Below, in pieces: positions 15,659-22,332 of a stretch of 22,332 nt of DNA (position 1 is the stretch's first letter; each line of letters begins with the position of its first letter). The notes under the pieces were generated by a model. That model worked only from the letters and a program-made list of their open reading frames with translations. It ran no database searches and was not told where the DNA came from. Source of the DNA: Bacteroidota bacterium (GTDB taxonomy: Bacteria > Bacteroidota > Bacteroidia > Chitinophagales > Chitinophagaceae); NCBI GenBank assembly GCA_023423835.1, contig JAFAEW010000083.1, positions 1-22,332 of the forward strand, in the 5' to 3' direction. The position numbers and the translations under genes were made by a program.

Positions 15659-16042
15659 ATGAACAAAAATCTACATAAGACTCACTCTATATATAAATCC
15701 CTTTCCATTTTATCTGCACTGATTGTGGTAGTTTTCTTTCTCTCGGGATTCAATGTTACCGCGGAAAGAACTTCGCCTTTTGAAAACCAGGCAAAGGTGA
15801 TCAAATGCTATCCCAATCCGGCTACTTCTGTTGTGAATTTCGAATTCAACGGACAGGCCGACAATACCGCGAGTCTGGAAATTTACAGTTTCACCGGAAA
15901 GAAAATGACCAATCTTCCTTTTTCTTCCAATAAGATTACTATCCAATTGAATAACGATTTTTTCCGTGGAATCTATATCTACCAGGTTAAAGACAAAAAC
16001 GGAAAAACGATCGAAACCGGAAAATTCCAGGTAGAGAAATAG
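15659..16042 (+). CDS. Small secreted protein made only of a T9SS sorting domain
   Basis: This 127-residue protein consists of a signal peptide (hydrophobic core about 15-31, cleavage after VTA near 35) and a single C-terminal type A sorting domain as used by the type IX secretion system. The domain begins with the characteristic YPNPATS (51-57), continues through SLEIYSFTGKKM (72-83) and GIYIYQVKDKNG (104-115), and ends with the typical short strand TGKFQVEK. There is no passenger domain, although such domains normally sit at the end of large exoenzymes or adhesins. It is not a broken gene as far as can be seen: it has its own start, signal peptide and a -7 box. Its role could be as a free small surface protein or a competitor for the secretion machinery; this is inference. 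Confidence 0.85.
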   Translation: MNKNLHKTHSIYKSLSILSALIVVVFFLSGFNVTAERTSPFENQAKVIKCYPNPATSVVNFEFNGQADNTASLEIYSFTGKKMTNLPFSSNKITIQLNNDFFRGIYIYQVKDKNGKTIETGKFQVEK

Positions 16043-16130
16043 AATTTTCATCCACCTTTCTGAAAAACAGTTTACATCTCCCGAACCTAATTCTCGTTGT
16101 TGAATATGGTAGCAGATGAGTTCAAGTCTT
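16043..16130. other. Convergent spacer, no clear signal
   Basis: This 88-bp region lies between the mini T9SS gene and the convergent hydroxylase gene. No stem with a T-tract was found on either strand, so termination here is not explained by a visible intrinsic terminator. Confidence 0.3.
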
Positions 16131-17006
16131 CTAGCAATCCGTTAGCTTTTCCTTTCTCAATTGAGCAGTAGTTTTTGAAGAATGATCATGGCTCCATCCG
16201 GGCGGATTTACGAGGTATTTCACCGCATTTGAGAGCGATCTTCCCCGTTTTATATCTTTTGCCATGTTTATCCATTCGTGAAATGCGATGAAAACCGGGT
16301 GAAAGCTGTTTACATTTTTCGTAAGTCCATAATTCGGCTTTTCTTTTTCGGGTTCGAAGGTGCGGAACATGCGATCCCAGATGATCAAAATTCCGGCGTG
16401 GTTCTTATCGAGATATTTCAGATCGGAAGAATGATGCACACGATGATGCGATGGCGTGTTGAAAATAAATTCGATCCAGGACGGAAGTTGTTTGATCGAT
16501 TCCGTGTGAATCCAAAACTGATAAATCAGGCTGATCTGCTGCATCAGCAATACCATAAACGGATGAAATCCAACCAGAGGCATCCAGAGCCAGAAAATAA
16601 AGGATCCGGTAAAATTTCCCGTCCACGTTTGCCGTAACGCGGCTGCAAGATTATAATGTTGCGAAGAATGGTGCACTACATGGGAAGCCCAGAAAAACCG
16701 GATGTGGTGGCTGGACCGATGAAACCAATAATAACTGAAATCATCTGCCAAGAAGGCAAAAACCCATACCCACCAGTGAGATGCATCGAGCGTGAAGATT
16801 CTGAACCGGTAAGCAAAAGTCAGACAGACAAATATCAAGGCCTTCGAACCGAAACCGGCAATTACATTTCCGATGCCCAAAGCCATACTGCTAAAGGCAT
16901 CTTTCGATTCATACCATTCTTTTTGCTCCCGGTAGCTGTAATACCACTCGGCAATAACGAGAAGGACGAAAAACGGAATTGCATAAAATAAAATCGAAGG
17001 CGACAT
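16131..17006 (-). CDS. Fatty-acid hydroxylase/sterol desaturase family membrane protein
   Basis: This integral-membrane di-iron oxygenase of 291 residues belongs to the fatty-acid hydroxylase superfamily, whose members hydroxylate or desaturate lipids. The His boxes are complete: H96-x3-H100-H101 (HRSSHH), H109-x2-H112-H113 (HVVHH) and H188-x2-H191-H192 (HRVHH), with H167 and H203 as further candidate ligands. There are membrane segments at about 5-20, 43-66, 75-92 and 130-165. The WVFAFLADDFSYYWFHR context resembles alkylglycerol monooxygenase and bacterial desaturase-like proteins. It follows the alkaline-phosphatase-type gene after a 19-bp gap, so the two are probably co-transcribed. The lipid substrate is unknown. 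Confidence 0.88.
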   Translation of the reverse strand: MSPSILFYAIPFFVLLVIAEWYYSYREQKEWYESKDAFSSMALGIGNVIAGFGSKALIFVCLTFAYRFRIFTLDASHWWVWVFAFLADDFSYYWFHRSSHHIRFFWASHVVHHSSQHYNLAAALRQTWTGNFTGSFIFWLWMPLVGFHPFMVLLMQQISLIYQFWIHTESIKQLPSWIEFIFNTPSHHRVHHSSDLKYLDKNHAGILIIWDRMFRTFEPEKEKPNYGLTKNVNSFHPVFIAFHEWINMAKDIKRGRSLSNAVKYLVNPPGWSHDHSSKTTAQLRKEKLTDC

Positions 17007-17025
17007 TCGATAAATTTATCACTTT

Positions 17026-18108
17026 TTAGAACAATTCCTCCACTTTTCCTGCTACCGGATGCGAAGCTGTAAATTCAAATCCCAATAAGGCCGCAATCGT
17101 TTGTGCAAACTGTGCCTGATAAAGTTGCCGGGTGTTTCGTGCTTCTCCTCCACCCTTTACGCCTGATCCAAAAGCTGCAAACCAGATCTCATGGGCATCG
17201 TTGATAGAGCTGCCGTGCGAAGTCCATTCGCTCTTTTTCAAATCTCCCCTTCCATGATCGGTAGTAATGAAAAATACAGTTTTATTCCTGTAATCCGCAT
17301 GGCCCTGCACAAAATTCCAGAGATCGCTGATCCATTGATCCACCTGGTGGGCCGCATCGAGATAATCCCGATACTTTCCTGCATGTGCCCATTCGTCAGT
17401 TTCACCATAGGCAAAGTACAATACTTTTGGCTCCCTGGCTTTCAAATATTCAAAGCCCGCGTAATGGGTGAAAACATCTAAACATTCCGCAGTGCCAAAC
17501 GGCTTATAGGAATCTCTGAGCATCTGATTTATCAAACTTTGCCGAGTTGTAATCGTATCTCCCTTTACCTGATCGAAAGCCGAAATCACCGGAAACCCTG
17601 CTCTTTCTTCATTTAATATCCGGTCAAAGGCATCCCAGGCGGCAAAGGCGGCCACTTTTCCCCGAAACGCCGGCTTCCGGTTCAGAAATTCCAAAACCGT
17701 TTCGTTAGGATTGGCTTTATACTCATTTGAATTTACTGCGGAGTCCGGAAAACCCGTAAAAATTTCACTGTAACCCGGATAAGAAAACCAATAAGGATTT
17801 GCGTTATCCACCTTGCTTCCCTTGTCGCGGTTTCCGAAAATCTGTCCGGTTTTTTCAACGGTATTCCAAAGAAAAGGCAATAGAAGTTTGCGCCGTTCAT
17901 TTGGATCCTCATTCCAGTATTTATTAAAAAGATAGACGCTATCGCCTTGATTAAATTTTCCGTCAGACGCAATTTCTTTATCCATTCCTTCAAACACTTC
18001 CTGCCACCGTAATCCATCGGTTGTGATTATGATGATGTTTTCCGCTTTCTGTGCAATAAGGACGATAAAGCTGATCAGGAAACAAAAGGTGAGTCCAAGT
18101 CGTTTCAT
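17026..18108 (-). CDS. Alkaline-phosphatase-superfamily hydrolase (phosphodiesterase-like), secreted
   Basis: This 360-residue exported enzyme of the alkaline phosphatase/sulfatase superfamily hydrolyses a phosphate or sulfate ester outside the cytoplasm. The signal peptide is MKRLGLTFCFLISFIVLIAQ. Likely zinc ligands and nucleophile are visible: D31 in IITTDGLRW, S114 in PGYSEIFTG, D238 and H242 in ETDEWAHAG, D284-H285 in TTDHGRGD, and H298 in WTSHGS. The layout resembles the nucleotide pyrophosphatase/phosphodiesterase branch rather than sulfatases, since no C-x-P-x-R formylglycine motif is present. It precedes the hydroxylase gene by 19 bp. A TAACTTTC box on the minus strand at 18135-18142, one base from the -7 consensus, could be its own promoter. 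Confidence 0.88.
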   Translation of the reverse strand: MKRLGLTFCFLISFIVLIAQKAENIIIITTDGLRWQEVFEGMDKEIASDGKFNQGDSVYLFNKYWNEDPNERRKLLLPFLWNTVEKTGQIFGNRDKGSKVDNANPYWFSYPGYSEIFTGFPDSAVNSNEYKANPNETVLEFLNRKPAFRGKVAAFAAWDAFDRILNEERAGFPVISAFDQVKGDTITTRQSLINQMLRDSYKPFGTAECLDVFTHYAGFEYLKAREPKVLYFAYGETDEWAHAGKYRDYLDAAHQVDQWISDLWNFVQGHADYRNKTVFFITTDHGRGDLKKSEWTSHGSSINDAHEIWFAAFGSGVKGGGEARNTRQLYQAQFAQTIAALLGFEFTASHPVAGKVEELF

Positions 18109-18179
18109 CGGTAAAATTTAAAACAGATTTTTGGGAAAGTTACTGTACTCCATTCACTTATCCGAAAGAAAAACCCGGG

Positions 18180-18212
18180 TTTCCCGCTGAGCGCGCAGAG
18201 GAAAGGTTTTGA
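18180..18212. repeat. Short repeat unit S1 (33 bp)
   Basis: This is the first unit of the array between 18180 and 18467. It starts TTTCCCGCTGAG and continues with GCGCAGAGGAAAGG. It differs from S2 by four bases and lies exactly 186 bp from it. Confidence 0.85.
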
Positions 18213-18290
18213 TTTCCCGCTGACGACGCAGAGGAACGCAGAAAGAAAAAACAATCGGCGAAAATCCGCGTAATCTGCGGGAGAATTTTG
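18213..18290. repeat. Long repeat unit L1 (78 bp)
   Basis: It starts TTTCCCGCTGAC, continues with GCAGAGGAACGCAGAAA, an A-rich tract, CAAT, AAAATCCGC and ends with ATCTGCGGGA plus a T-rich tail. The outer TCCCGC and GCGGGA can pair. L1 lies exactly 186 bp before L3. Confidence 0.85.
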
Positions 18291-18365
18291 TTTCCCGCTG
18301 AGTGCGCAGAGGAACGCAGAAAAAAACAATGAGCAAAAATCCGCCTGATCTGCGGGACAATCTTG
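18291..18365. repeat. Long repeat unit L2 (75 bp)
   Basis: It has the same order of blocks as L1 (TTTCCCGCTGAG, CGCAGAGGAACGCAG, A-tract, AAAATCCGCCTGATC, TGCGGGA) with a shorter A-tract (6 rather than 9 bases counted from the CGCAGA block). It sits directly after L1 and directly before S2. Confidence 0.85.
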
Positions 18366-18398
18366 TTTCCCGCTGAGTGCGCAGAGAAAAGGTGTTGG
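18366..18398. repeat. Short repeat unit S2 (33 bp)
   Basis: This unit (TTTCCCGCTGAG, TGCGCAGAGAAAAGG) matches S1 at 29 of 33 positions. It begins the second, incomplete round of the short-long-long order. Confidence 0.85.
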
Positions 18399-18467
18399 TT
18401 TCCCGCGGACAGCGCAGAGGAACGCAGAAAAAAAACAATCAGCGAAAATCCGCCTGATCTGCGGGAG
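18399..18467. repeat. Long repeat unit L3 (about 69 bp)
   Basis: This long unit (TTTCCCGCGGAC, GCGCAGAGGAACGCAG, A-tract, CAAT, CAGCGAAAATCCGCCTGAT, CTGCGGGA) is closest to the stop codon of the FadL-like gene. It has the best pairing inner stem of the three long units (see the terminator entry). Confidence 0.85.
18428..18458 (-). terminator. Terminator-like hairpin within repeat L3
   Basis: On the minus strand, 30 bp downstream of the FadL-like stop codon, ATCA/TGAT and GCG/CGC pair around a GATTTT loop with one bulged G, followed by TG and eight T residues. This has the form of an intrinsic terminator. L1 and L2 carry weaker versions of the same stem. Confidence 0.5.
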
Positions 18468-18488
18468 TACAACGGCAGGAGTTATTGC

Positions 18489-20042
18489 TTACAATTTAAA
18501 GCCAACGGTCAGCATTGCCTTTCCCTGTTTATTTTTCACGTTGGCAAATGTGTTTGCAACATCATTTAACCGGTAGGGGAAGTTTACATCTTTATTGAAA
18601 AACTGGGTATAGCTAAGATCCACAAAATACCCGTGGTTACGATAGCCAATGCCGGTTGAGGCCGATAACAGATCGGCTTTGAGCTGGTTGTCGCTATAAG
18701 GCGATCCGTAGTAAGCTGCGCCAAGACGGAAGGCAAAATAATTGAATTTGAGTTCGCCGCCTAGCCTTGCATTTACGGCCCCTTTGTAATAATTTCGAAG
18801 AATATCATTTAAGGAAGTGTAATAATCTTTTCCGGTAACATCGCCCTGATCGGAACTGGAAAAACGTGCTCCTTTATAGTTTACATATTCGAGGTCGGCG
18901 CTGATGAATCCCTTTTGTTGCTTCACATTTTCCTGGCCGCCAAAAACCATACTTCCGCTAAAGATGGCCCGCCACGGCGTGAGAAGATTGTAGGTCCGTT
19001 CGCCCGGGTTTCCACTGTTCAGCTGATCGCTGCTCACCGATTCGAGGCCGTGATAACCTTCGGTATCGGTTGTCATATCGGCTCTTATCCGGTCTTTAAA
19101 ACCAATGAAGGACGGCGAATGAAGGGCAAGTCCAAACCGGAAATTTTGTTGCGGTTTGTAGATGAATCCGAGCTTTACATTCAGACCTAACCCGTTAGAG
19201 GTGGTGTGTTCATTGAATTGGAAATAATTGAAATTATTATCAGGATCGCCACTCAGATCACTTTCCTTATACCAAAGATCACTGGAATAGCTCACGACCG
19301 GAACGTTCACGCTGGCGCCGAGGTACAACTTGTCTGCCATATTTCCCGCAAAGGCAAAGGAGATTTCATGATAACCTCCGGACGTTTTCTGATCTCTTTC
19401 CTGTAGGATTCCGGCCTGTACGGGAACGAGGCTTCGATAGCCCGCCAACTGCCCACCCACAGTAAATGAATCAATCAAATAGGTTCTGAAAGCCAGGGAA
19501 GATCCGAAGATATAATTCGATAACGCGGCGCTAATATCAGCCCCATCGCGGGTTAATTCCTCCAGGTATTGCTCCGAAAATGAACTCATATCATTTCCAC
19601 CCCGGTAATAGGTATGATTGGAGTAGCTGGCGAGTTGATTTACGGAAAAAGAAAATGCCGTGCTGGTCCAGCTGCTATAACGGTCTCTCGGCACCGATCC
19701 GAGTACGACGCCGCTGGTTCCGTAAGCAAATCCCGACCCGTTTGAGGAAGAATTTTCACCCCTGTAATCGATTTTGTTATTATTGAAAATCAGTCCGGGA
19801 GATAATACCAGTTCCTTCGATTTATAGAGGCCTATACCGGCCGGATTCACATTATTCGAAGAAATATCGCCTCCGAGAGCACCGATGGCGCCGCCGATGG
19901 CATTCGCCCTTGCTGTTCCTCCCGGTGCAAACCAGGCAGTTCGTAAGGCATCTTCCGGCAGTTGGCCAAAGGCATCAGTTACTAAAGAGGAAAATAAACC
20001 AGAAAGTAAAACCGTAGCTGAGAGAATAGTGATCTTCTTCAT
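18489..20042 (-). CDS. OMPP1/FadL-type outer-membrane transporter
   Basis: This 517-residue outer-membrane barrel resembles the FadL/TodX/OMPP1 family, which brings hydrophobic compounds across the outer membrane. The signal peptide runs to about 26 (cleavage before QLPEDALRT). The family's N-terminal hatch is seen as TARANAIGGAIGALGGD followed by SSNNVNPAGIGLYKS (asparagine-proline-alanine-glycine motif), and the rest alternates Gly, aromatic and polar residues in barrel strands, closing with AMLTVGFKL. In this phylum such genes are often annotated as hemin receptors. Its ATG lies only 5 bp after the T-tract of a strong hairpin (20047-20074). The repeat array begins about 20 bp past its stop codon. 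Confidence 0.85.
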   Translation of the reverse strand: MKKITILSATVLLSGLFSSLVTDAFGQLPEDALRTAWFAPGGTARANAIGGAIGALGGDISSNNVNPAGIGLYKSKELVLSPGLIFNNNKIDYRGENSSSNGSGFAYGTSGVVLGSVPRDRYSSWTSTAFSFSVNQLASYSNHTYYRGGNDMSSFSEQYLEELTRDGADISAALSNYIFGSSLAFRTYLIDSFTVGGQLAGYRSLVPVQAGILQERDQKTSGGYHEISFAFAGNMADKLYLGASVNVPVVSYSSDLWYKESDLSGDPDNNFNYFQFNEHTTSNGLGLNVKLGFIYKPQQNFRFGLALHSPSFIGFKDRIRADMTTDTEGYHGLESVSSDQLNSGNPGERTYNLLTPWRAIFSGSMVFGGQENVKQQKGFISADLEYVNYKGARFSSSDQGDVTGKDYYTSLNDILRNYYKGAVNARLGGELKFNYFAFRLGAAYYGSPYSDNQLKADLLSASTGIGYRNHGYFVDLSYTQFFNKDVNFPYRLNDVANTFANVKNKQGKAMLTVGFKL

Positions 20043-20046
20043 AAAT

Positions 20047-20074
20047 AAAAAAAGAAAGGGGCATTTCTACCCCT
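20047..20074 (-). terminator. Rho-independent terminator with GAAA tetraloop
   Basis: Read on the minus strand, AGGGGTA and TGCCCCT pair over seven base pairs (one T-G wobble) around a GAAA tetraloop, followed by TTC and seven T residues. It lies 22 bp after the stop of the Tyr/Gly-rich lipoprotein gene and ends 5 bp before the ATG of the FadL-like gene. Confidence 0.8.
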
Positions 20075-20095
20075 CCATAAATTTAAAACGCTTTT

Positions 20096-20797
20096 TTAAC
20101 GTGGGCTCCTCGGTGAGGTTGCGCTGCTACCTGAACTGTTATAACCGCCGCTTCTGCCACCGGCATTGCTGCTGGGAGTTGTGGAAAAAGTACGGGAAGG
20201 CGTATACGTCCGGTTATTATTGTTGTTGTAATTGGCATTATTCGACGGATGATTATTGCTGAATGCCGATTTCAGCAATCCTCCGAAAGAGGAACGGTTT
20301 GAATTATTGTAGTTTCCGTTTCTGTAACCTGTCAAATAACTTTTGGAGGTCTGACCGTAAGCCTTGGGATTTTTGTAGTAAACAATCGTGCTGTAAGGGC
20401 TGTACCACAAATTCCAGGGATAACTGTAATATCCGAAGCCAAACCCGTAATATCCCATAGCAACGCTGTATCCGTAGCCGAATCCGTAATAAGGATTATA
20501 GGGATTCATCATCACCGATCTTGAAGGAGAACAGGTGTATCCGAAATCATAACGACTGTCATTCCAGTAACTAAAGTCATCCAATCCATCCCATTGATAC
20601 CGGTTTCGCACCTTCATTTGCAGATAGCGGTCTTCGCTGTTGTCGTCATAAGAAAGGTATCTGTCATCCTGAAGATCCGGCTGAACCGCAGGGGCAGAAT
20701 AATATAGATCGTCCGGAGTTGCTGTGGTGCGGTAGGCAGTATTACAACTGCTCATCAAAACCAAAACCGCTCCGGCTGCAAGTAGAATATTTTTCAT
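20096..20797 (-). CDS. Tyr/Gly/Asn-rich lipoprotein of unknown function
   Basis: This 233-residue protein has a lipoprotein signal peptide (MKNILLAAGAVLVLMSSC, Cys18; lipobox M-S-S-C). The mature part begins with a polar Asp/Tyr-rich segment (about 29-80), then a Gly/Tyr/Phe-rich central region (YYGFGYGYSVAMGYYGFGF near 103-121), and ends in an Asn/Ser/Thr/Arg-rich low-complexity tail with runs of Asn (about 165-233) that is probably disordered. I do not recognise a domain. I recall comparable lipoproteins near proS in other Bacteroidota, sometimes mislabelled after that neighbour. It is divergent from proS, and downstream is the FadL-like gene, separated by a strong terminator-like hairpin. 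Confidence 0.8.
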   Translation of the reverse strand: MKNILLAAGAVLVLMSSCNTAYRTTATPDDLYYSAPAVQPDLQDDRYLSYDDNSEDRYLQMKVRNRYQWDGLDDFSYWNDSRYDFGYTCSPSRSVMMNPYNPYYGFGYGYSVAMGYYGFGFGYYSYPWNLWYSPYSTIVYYKNPKAYGQTSKSYLTGYRNGNYNNSNRSSFGGLLKSAFSNNHPSNNANYNNNNNRTYTPSRTFSTTPSSNAGGRSGGYNSSGSSATSPRSPR

Positions 20798-20998
20798 GAT
20801 CTCAGGCTTTTTAAATAATAGTTCGAAGTTATTACTTTTGCTGCGTTTAAAGCAGTAATTGCAATAAAATTACAACCAATTTATAGCATCCACCGTATTG
20901 TTGTGTTAAGGTAAATCTAATAAATGAACCTTTTGCTTTTTGCTTTTTTTGTGTGGAGAATGAATGGCAGTTTACTTAAAAATTTTTGAAACGATTAT
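20798..20998. other. Divergent promoter region between lipoprotein gene and proS
   Basis: This 201-bp spacer is AT-rich, with T-rich tracts of TTTTGC at about 20930-20950. An exact TAnnTTTG match is on the plus strand (TACTTTTG, 20833-20840). Within it CTGC (20841-20844) and GCAG (20852-20855) form a short inverted repeat; its meaning is unknown. No terminator or RNA gene is seen. Confidence 0.35.
20833..20840 (+). promoter_or_regulatory. Possible -7 box (TACTTTTG) toward proS
   Basis: This octamer fits the Bacteroidota -7 consensus TAnnTTTG. It is 158 bp before the proS ATG, so it would give a long leader of roughly 150 nt. No -33 TTG is present at the expected spacing. Confidence 0.3.
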
Positions 20999-22332
20999 AT
21001 GGCAAAAGAAATTACCCCGAGGTCGAAGGATTATTCGCAGTGGTATAACGACATCATTCTAAAAGCCGGTCTGGCCGATTACAGCGATGTAAGAGGATGT
21101 ATGATCATTAAACCTTATGGTTTTGGATTATGGGAAAAGATGCGGGATGTGCTCGATAAGATGTTTAAGGATACGGGACACGTAAACGCGTATTTCCCGT
21201 TGTTTATTCCCAAAAGCTTCCTCAGTCGGGAGGCAGCGCATGTGGAAGGCTTTGCCAAGGAATGTGCAGTTGTAACCCATTACCGCCTGAAAAACGATCC
21301 TGACGGAAATGGAATTATTGTTGATCCCGAAGCAAAACTGGAGGAAGAACTGATTGTAAGGCCGACTTCCGAAACCATCATCTGGAATACGTATAGAACC
21401 TGGATTCAGTCGTACCGCGATCTTCCCATCCTAATCAATCAGTGGGCAAATGTGGTGCGCTGGGAAATGAGAACGCGTCTGTTTCTAAGAACAACGGAAT
21501 TTCTCTGGCAGGAAGGTCATACCGCTCACTCAACAAAGCAGGAGGCTGTATCTGAAACCGAAAAGATGCTGGATGTTTATGCGGATTTTGCTGAAAATTA
21601 TATGGCCGTTCCGGTAATCAAAGGGGTAAAAACGCCAACTGAGCGGTTTGCGGGAGCGGAAGATACCTATTGTATTGAGGCTCTGATGCAGGACGGAAAA
21701 GCCCTGCAGGCGGGCACTTCACATTTTCTGGGTCAAAACTTTGCCAAAGCATTTGATGTGAAATTCACCGATAAAGACAATAAGCTTGACTATGTATGGG
21801 CCACAAGCTGGGGCGTGAGTACGCGGCTGATCGGTGCCCTCGTAATGGCGCATAGCGACGACGACGGGCTGGTTTTGCCTCCAAAAATTGCTCCCCTTCA
21901 GGTGGTGATTGTACCGATCTTTTCCGGAGAAGAACAGCTCCGCAAAATTTCAGAGAAAGCAGAGCTGCTTGCGGGTCAGCTTCAACAAAAAGGAATTTCT
22001 GTGAAGTTCGACAATTCTGATCATCTTCGTCCCGGATGGAAGTTTGCAGAGTATGAAATGAAAGGAGTGCCGGTGCGGATAGCCATTGGTTTAAGAGATC
22101 TGGAAAAAGGGCAGATTGAGGTAGCAAGAAGAGACACGAAGGAAAAAACCGCTGTTCCTCTGGACGATGCGGCTAACTATATTGAAAACCTCCTGCAGGA
22201 AATTCAAACCAACATGTTTTCGAGAGCTTCAGACTATCTTCAGAATCATATCACGAAGGTAAACACCTGGACCGAATTTGAAGAAGTGTTAAACAACAAG
22301 GGCGGATTTCTATATGCCCATTGGGATGGCAC
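20999..22332 (+). CDS. proS: Prolyl-tRNA synthetase, archaeal/eukaryotic type (3' end cut by window)
   Basis: This cytoplasmic enzyme attaches proline to its tRNA. The open frame starts at ATG 20999 and is still open at the right edge; 444 residues are present of an expected length near 490. Class II motifs are seen: RPTSETIIW (121-129), motif 2 RWEMRTRLFLRTTEFLWQEG (154-173) and motif 3 GVSTRLIGALVMAHSDDDG (272-290). The editing domain inserted between motifs 2 and 3 in the usual bacterial ProS is absent, which identifies the archaeal/eukaryotic-like type found in Bacteroidota and some other bacteria. The anticodon-binding domain begins near residue 300 (QVVIVPIFSG). The sequence ends within the HWDG segment, just before the C-terminal domain specific to this type. 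Confidence 0.97.
   Translation, partial: MAKEITPRSKDYSQWYNDIILKAGLADYSDVRGCMIIKPYGFGLWEKMRDVLDKMFKDTGHVNAYFPLFIPKSFLSREAAHVEGFAKECAVVTHYRLKNDPDGNGIIVDPEAKLEEELIVRPTSETIIWNTYRTWIQSYRDLPILINQWANVVRWEMRTRLFLRTTEFLWQEGHTAHSTKQEAVSETEKMLDVYADFAENYMAVPVIKGVKTPTERFAGAEDTYCIEALMQDGKALQAGTSHFLGQNFAKAFDVKFTDKDNKLDYVWATSWGVSTRLIGALVMAHSDDDGLVLPPKIAPLQVVIVPIFSGEEQLRKISEKAELLAGQLQQKGISVKFDNSDHLRPGWKFAEYEMKGVPVRIAIGLRDLEKGQIEVARRDTKEKTAVPLDDAANYIENLLQEIQTNMFSRASDYLQNHITKVNTWTEFEEVLNNKGGFLYAHWDG

Noticed and set aside
18180..18467. A CRISPR array
   Set aside because: Repeats are contiguous and unequal in length, there are no unique spacers of constant size, and no cas gene is near.
18105..18472. Three overlapping minus-strand open frames of 74-104 codons across the repeat array
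   Set aside because: They arise because most unit lengths are multiples of three. The translations in different frames repeat the same low-complexity words, lack signal or domain features, and conflict with each other.
21765..22127. A minus-strand open frame of 120 codons
   Set aside because: It lies entirely inside proS, which has clear class II motifs across this region.

Overview
The window looks like chromosomal DNA of a Bacteroidota bacterium, probably from the Chitinophagales/Sphingobacteriales side. The evidence is a free-standing type IX secretion (T9SS) sorting-domain protein, a long two-block FtsX/MacB-type permease, signal peptides ending in ...AQ, an OMPP1/FadL-type barrel next to proS, an archaeal/eukaryotic-type prolyl-tRNA synthetase, and AT-rich gene starts with TAnnTTTG-like -7 boxes. 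No rRNA, tRNA, CRISPR array, insertion sequence, integrase or phage gene was seen. The placement rests on gene content only.

Layout. (1) 76-2493 (-): ABC-type permease. (2) 2625-4812 (-): two overlapping genes, a coiled-coil four-helix membrane protein followed by a lipoprotein with a von Willebrand A-like fold; I cannot assign this pair to a known system. (3) 4997-9799 (+): hutI, hutG and coaE, then a POTRA-plus-barrel outer-membrane protein. (4) 9803-11675 (-): lipA and an unknown secreted protein. (5) 11718-12125 (+): an OsmC-like protein. (6) 12112-15506 (-): a four-gene run of a hisC-like aminotransferase, a PQQ-type sugar dehydrogenase lipoprotein, a mono-haem cytochrome c and a stand-alone HisB N-domain phosphatase. 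(7) 15659-16042 (+): the mini T9SS protein. (8) 16131-18108 (-): an alkaline-phosphatase-superfamily enzyme followed by a fatty-acid-hydroxylase/sterol-desaturase protein. (9) 18180-18467: a compact array of GC-rich repeats. (10) 18489-20797 (-): a FadL-like barrel and a Tyr/Gly/Asn-rich lipoprotein, divergent from proS (20999 to the right edge, incomplete).

How the genes work together. hutI and hutG carry out the last two steps of histidine degradation (imidazolone propionate to formiminoglutamate to glutamate), while hisC-like and hisB-like genes belong to the opposite, biosynthetic pathway. The dehydrogenase and cytochrome c are a plausible periplasmic electron-transfer pair, but their place between two his-type genes is unexplained. 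Much of the rest is envelope biology: two barrels, several lipoproteins, a T9SS cargo-like protein and a lipid-modifying enzyme.

The points most worth a second look are the VWA-lipoprotein/coiled-coil pair, the hisC-like protein with changed PLP-pocket motifs in its mixed operon, the 186-bp higher-order repeat array with a terminator-like hairpin, the intrinsic-terminator hairpin lying five bases before the FadL-like start codon, and the mini T9SS protein. Nothing was computed or searched beyond reading the sequence, so names rest on motif and family recognition.
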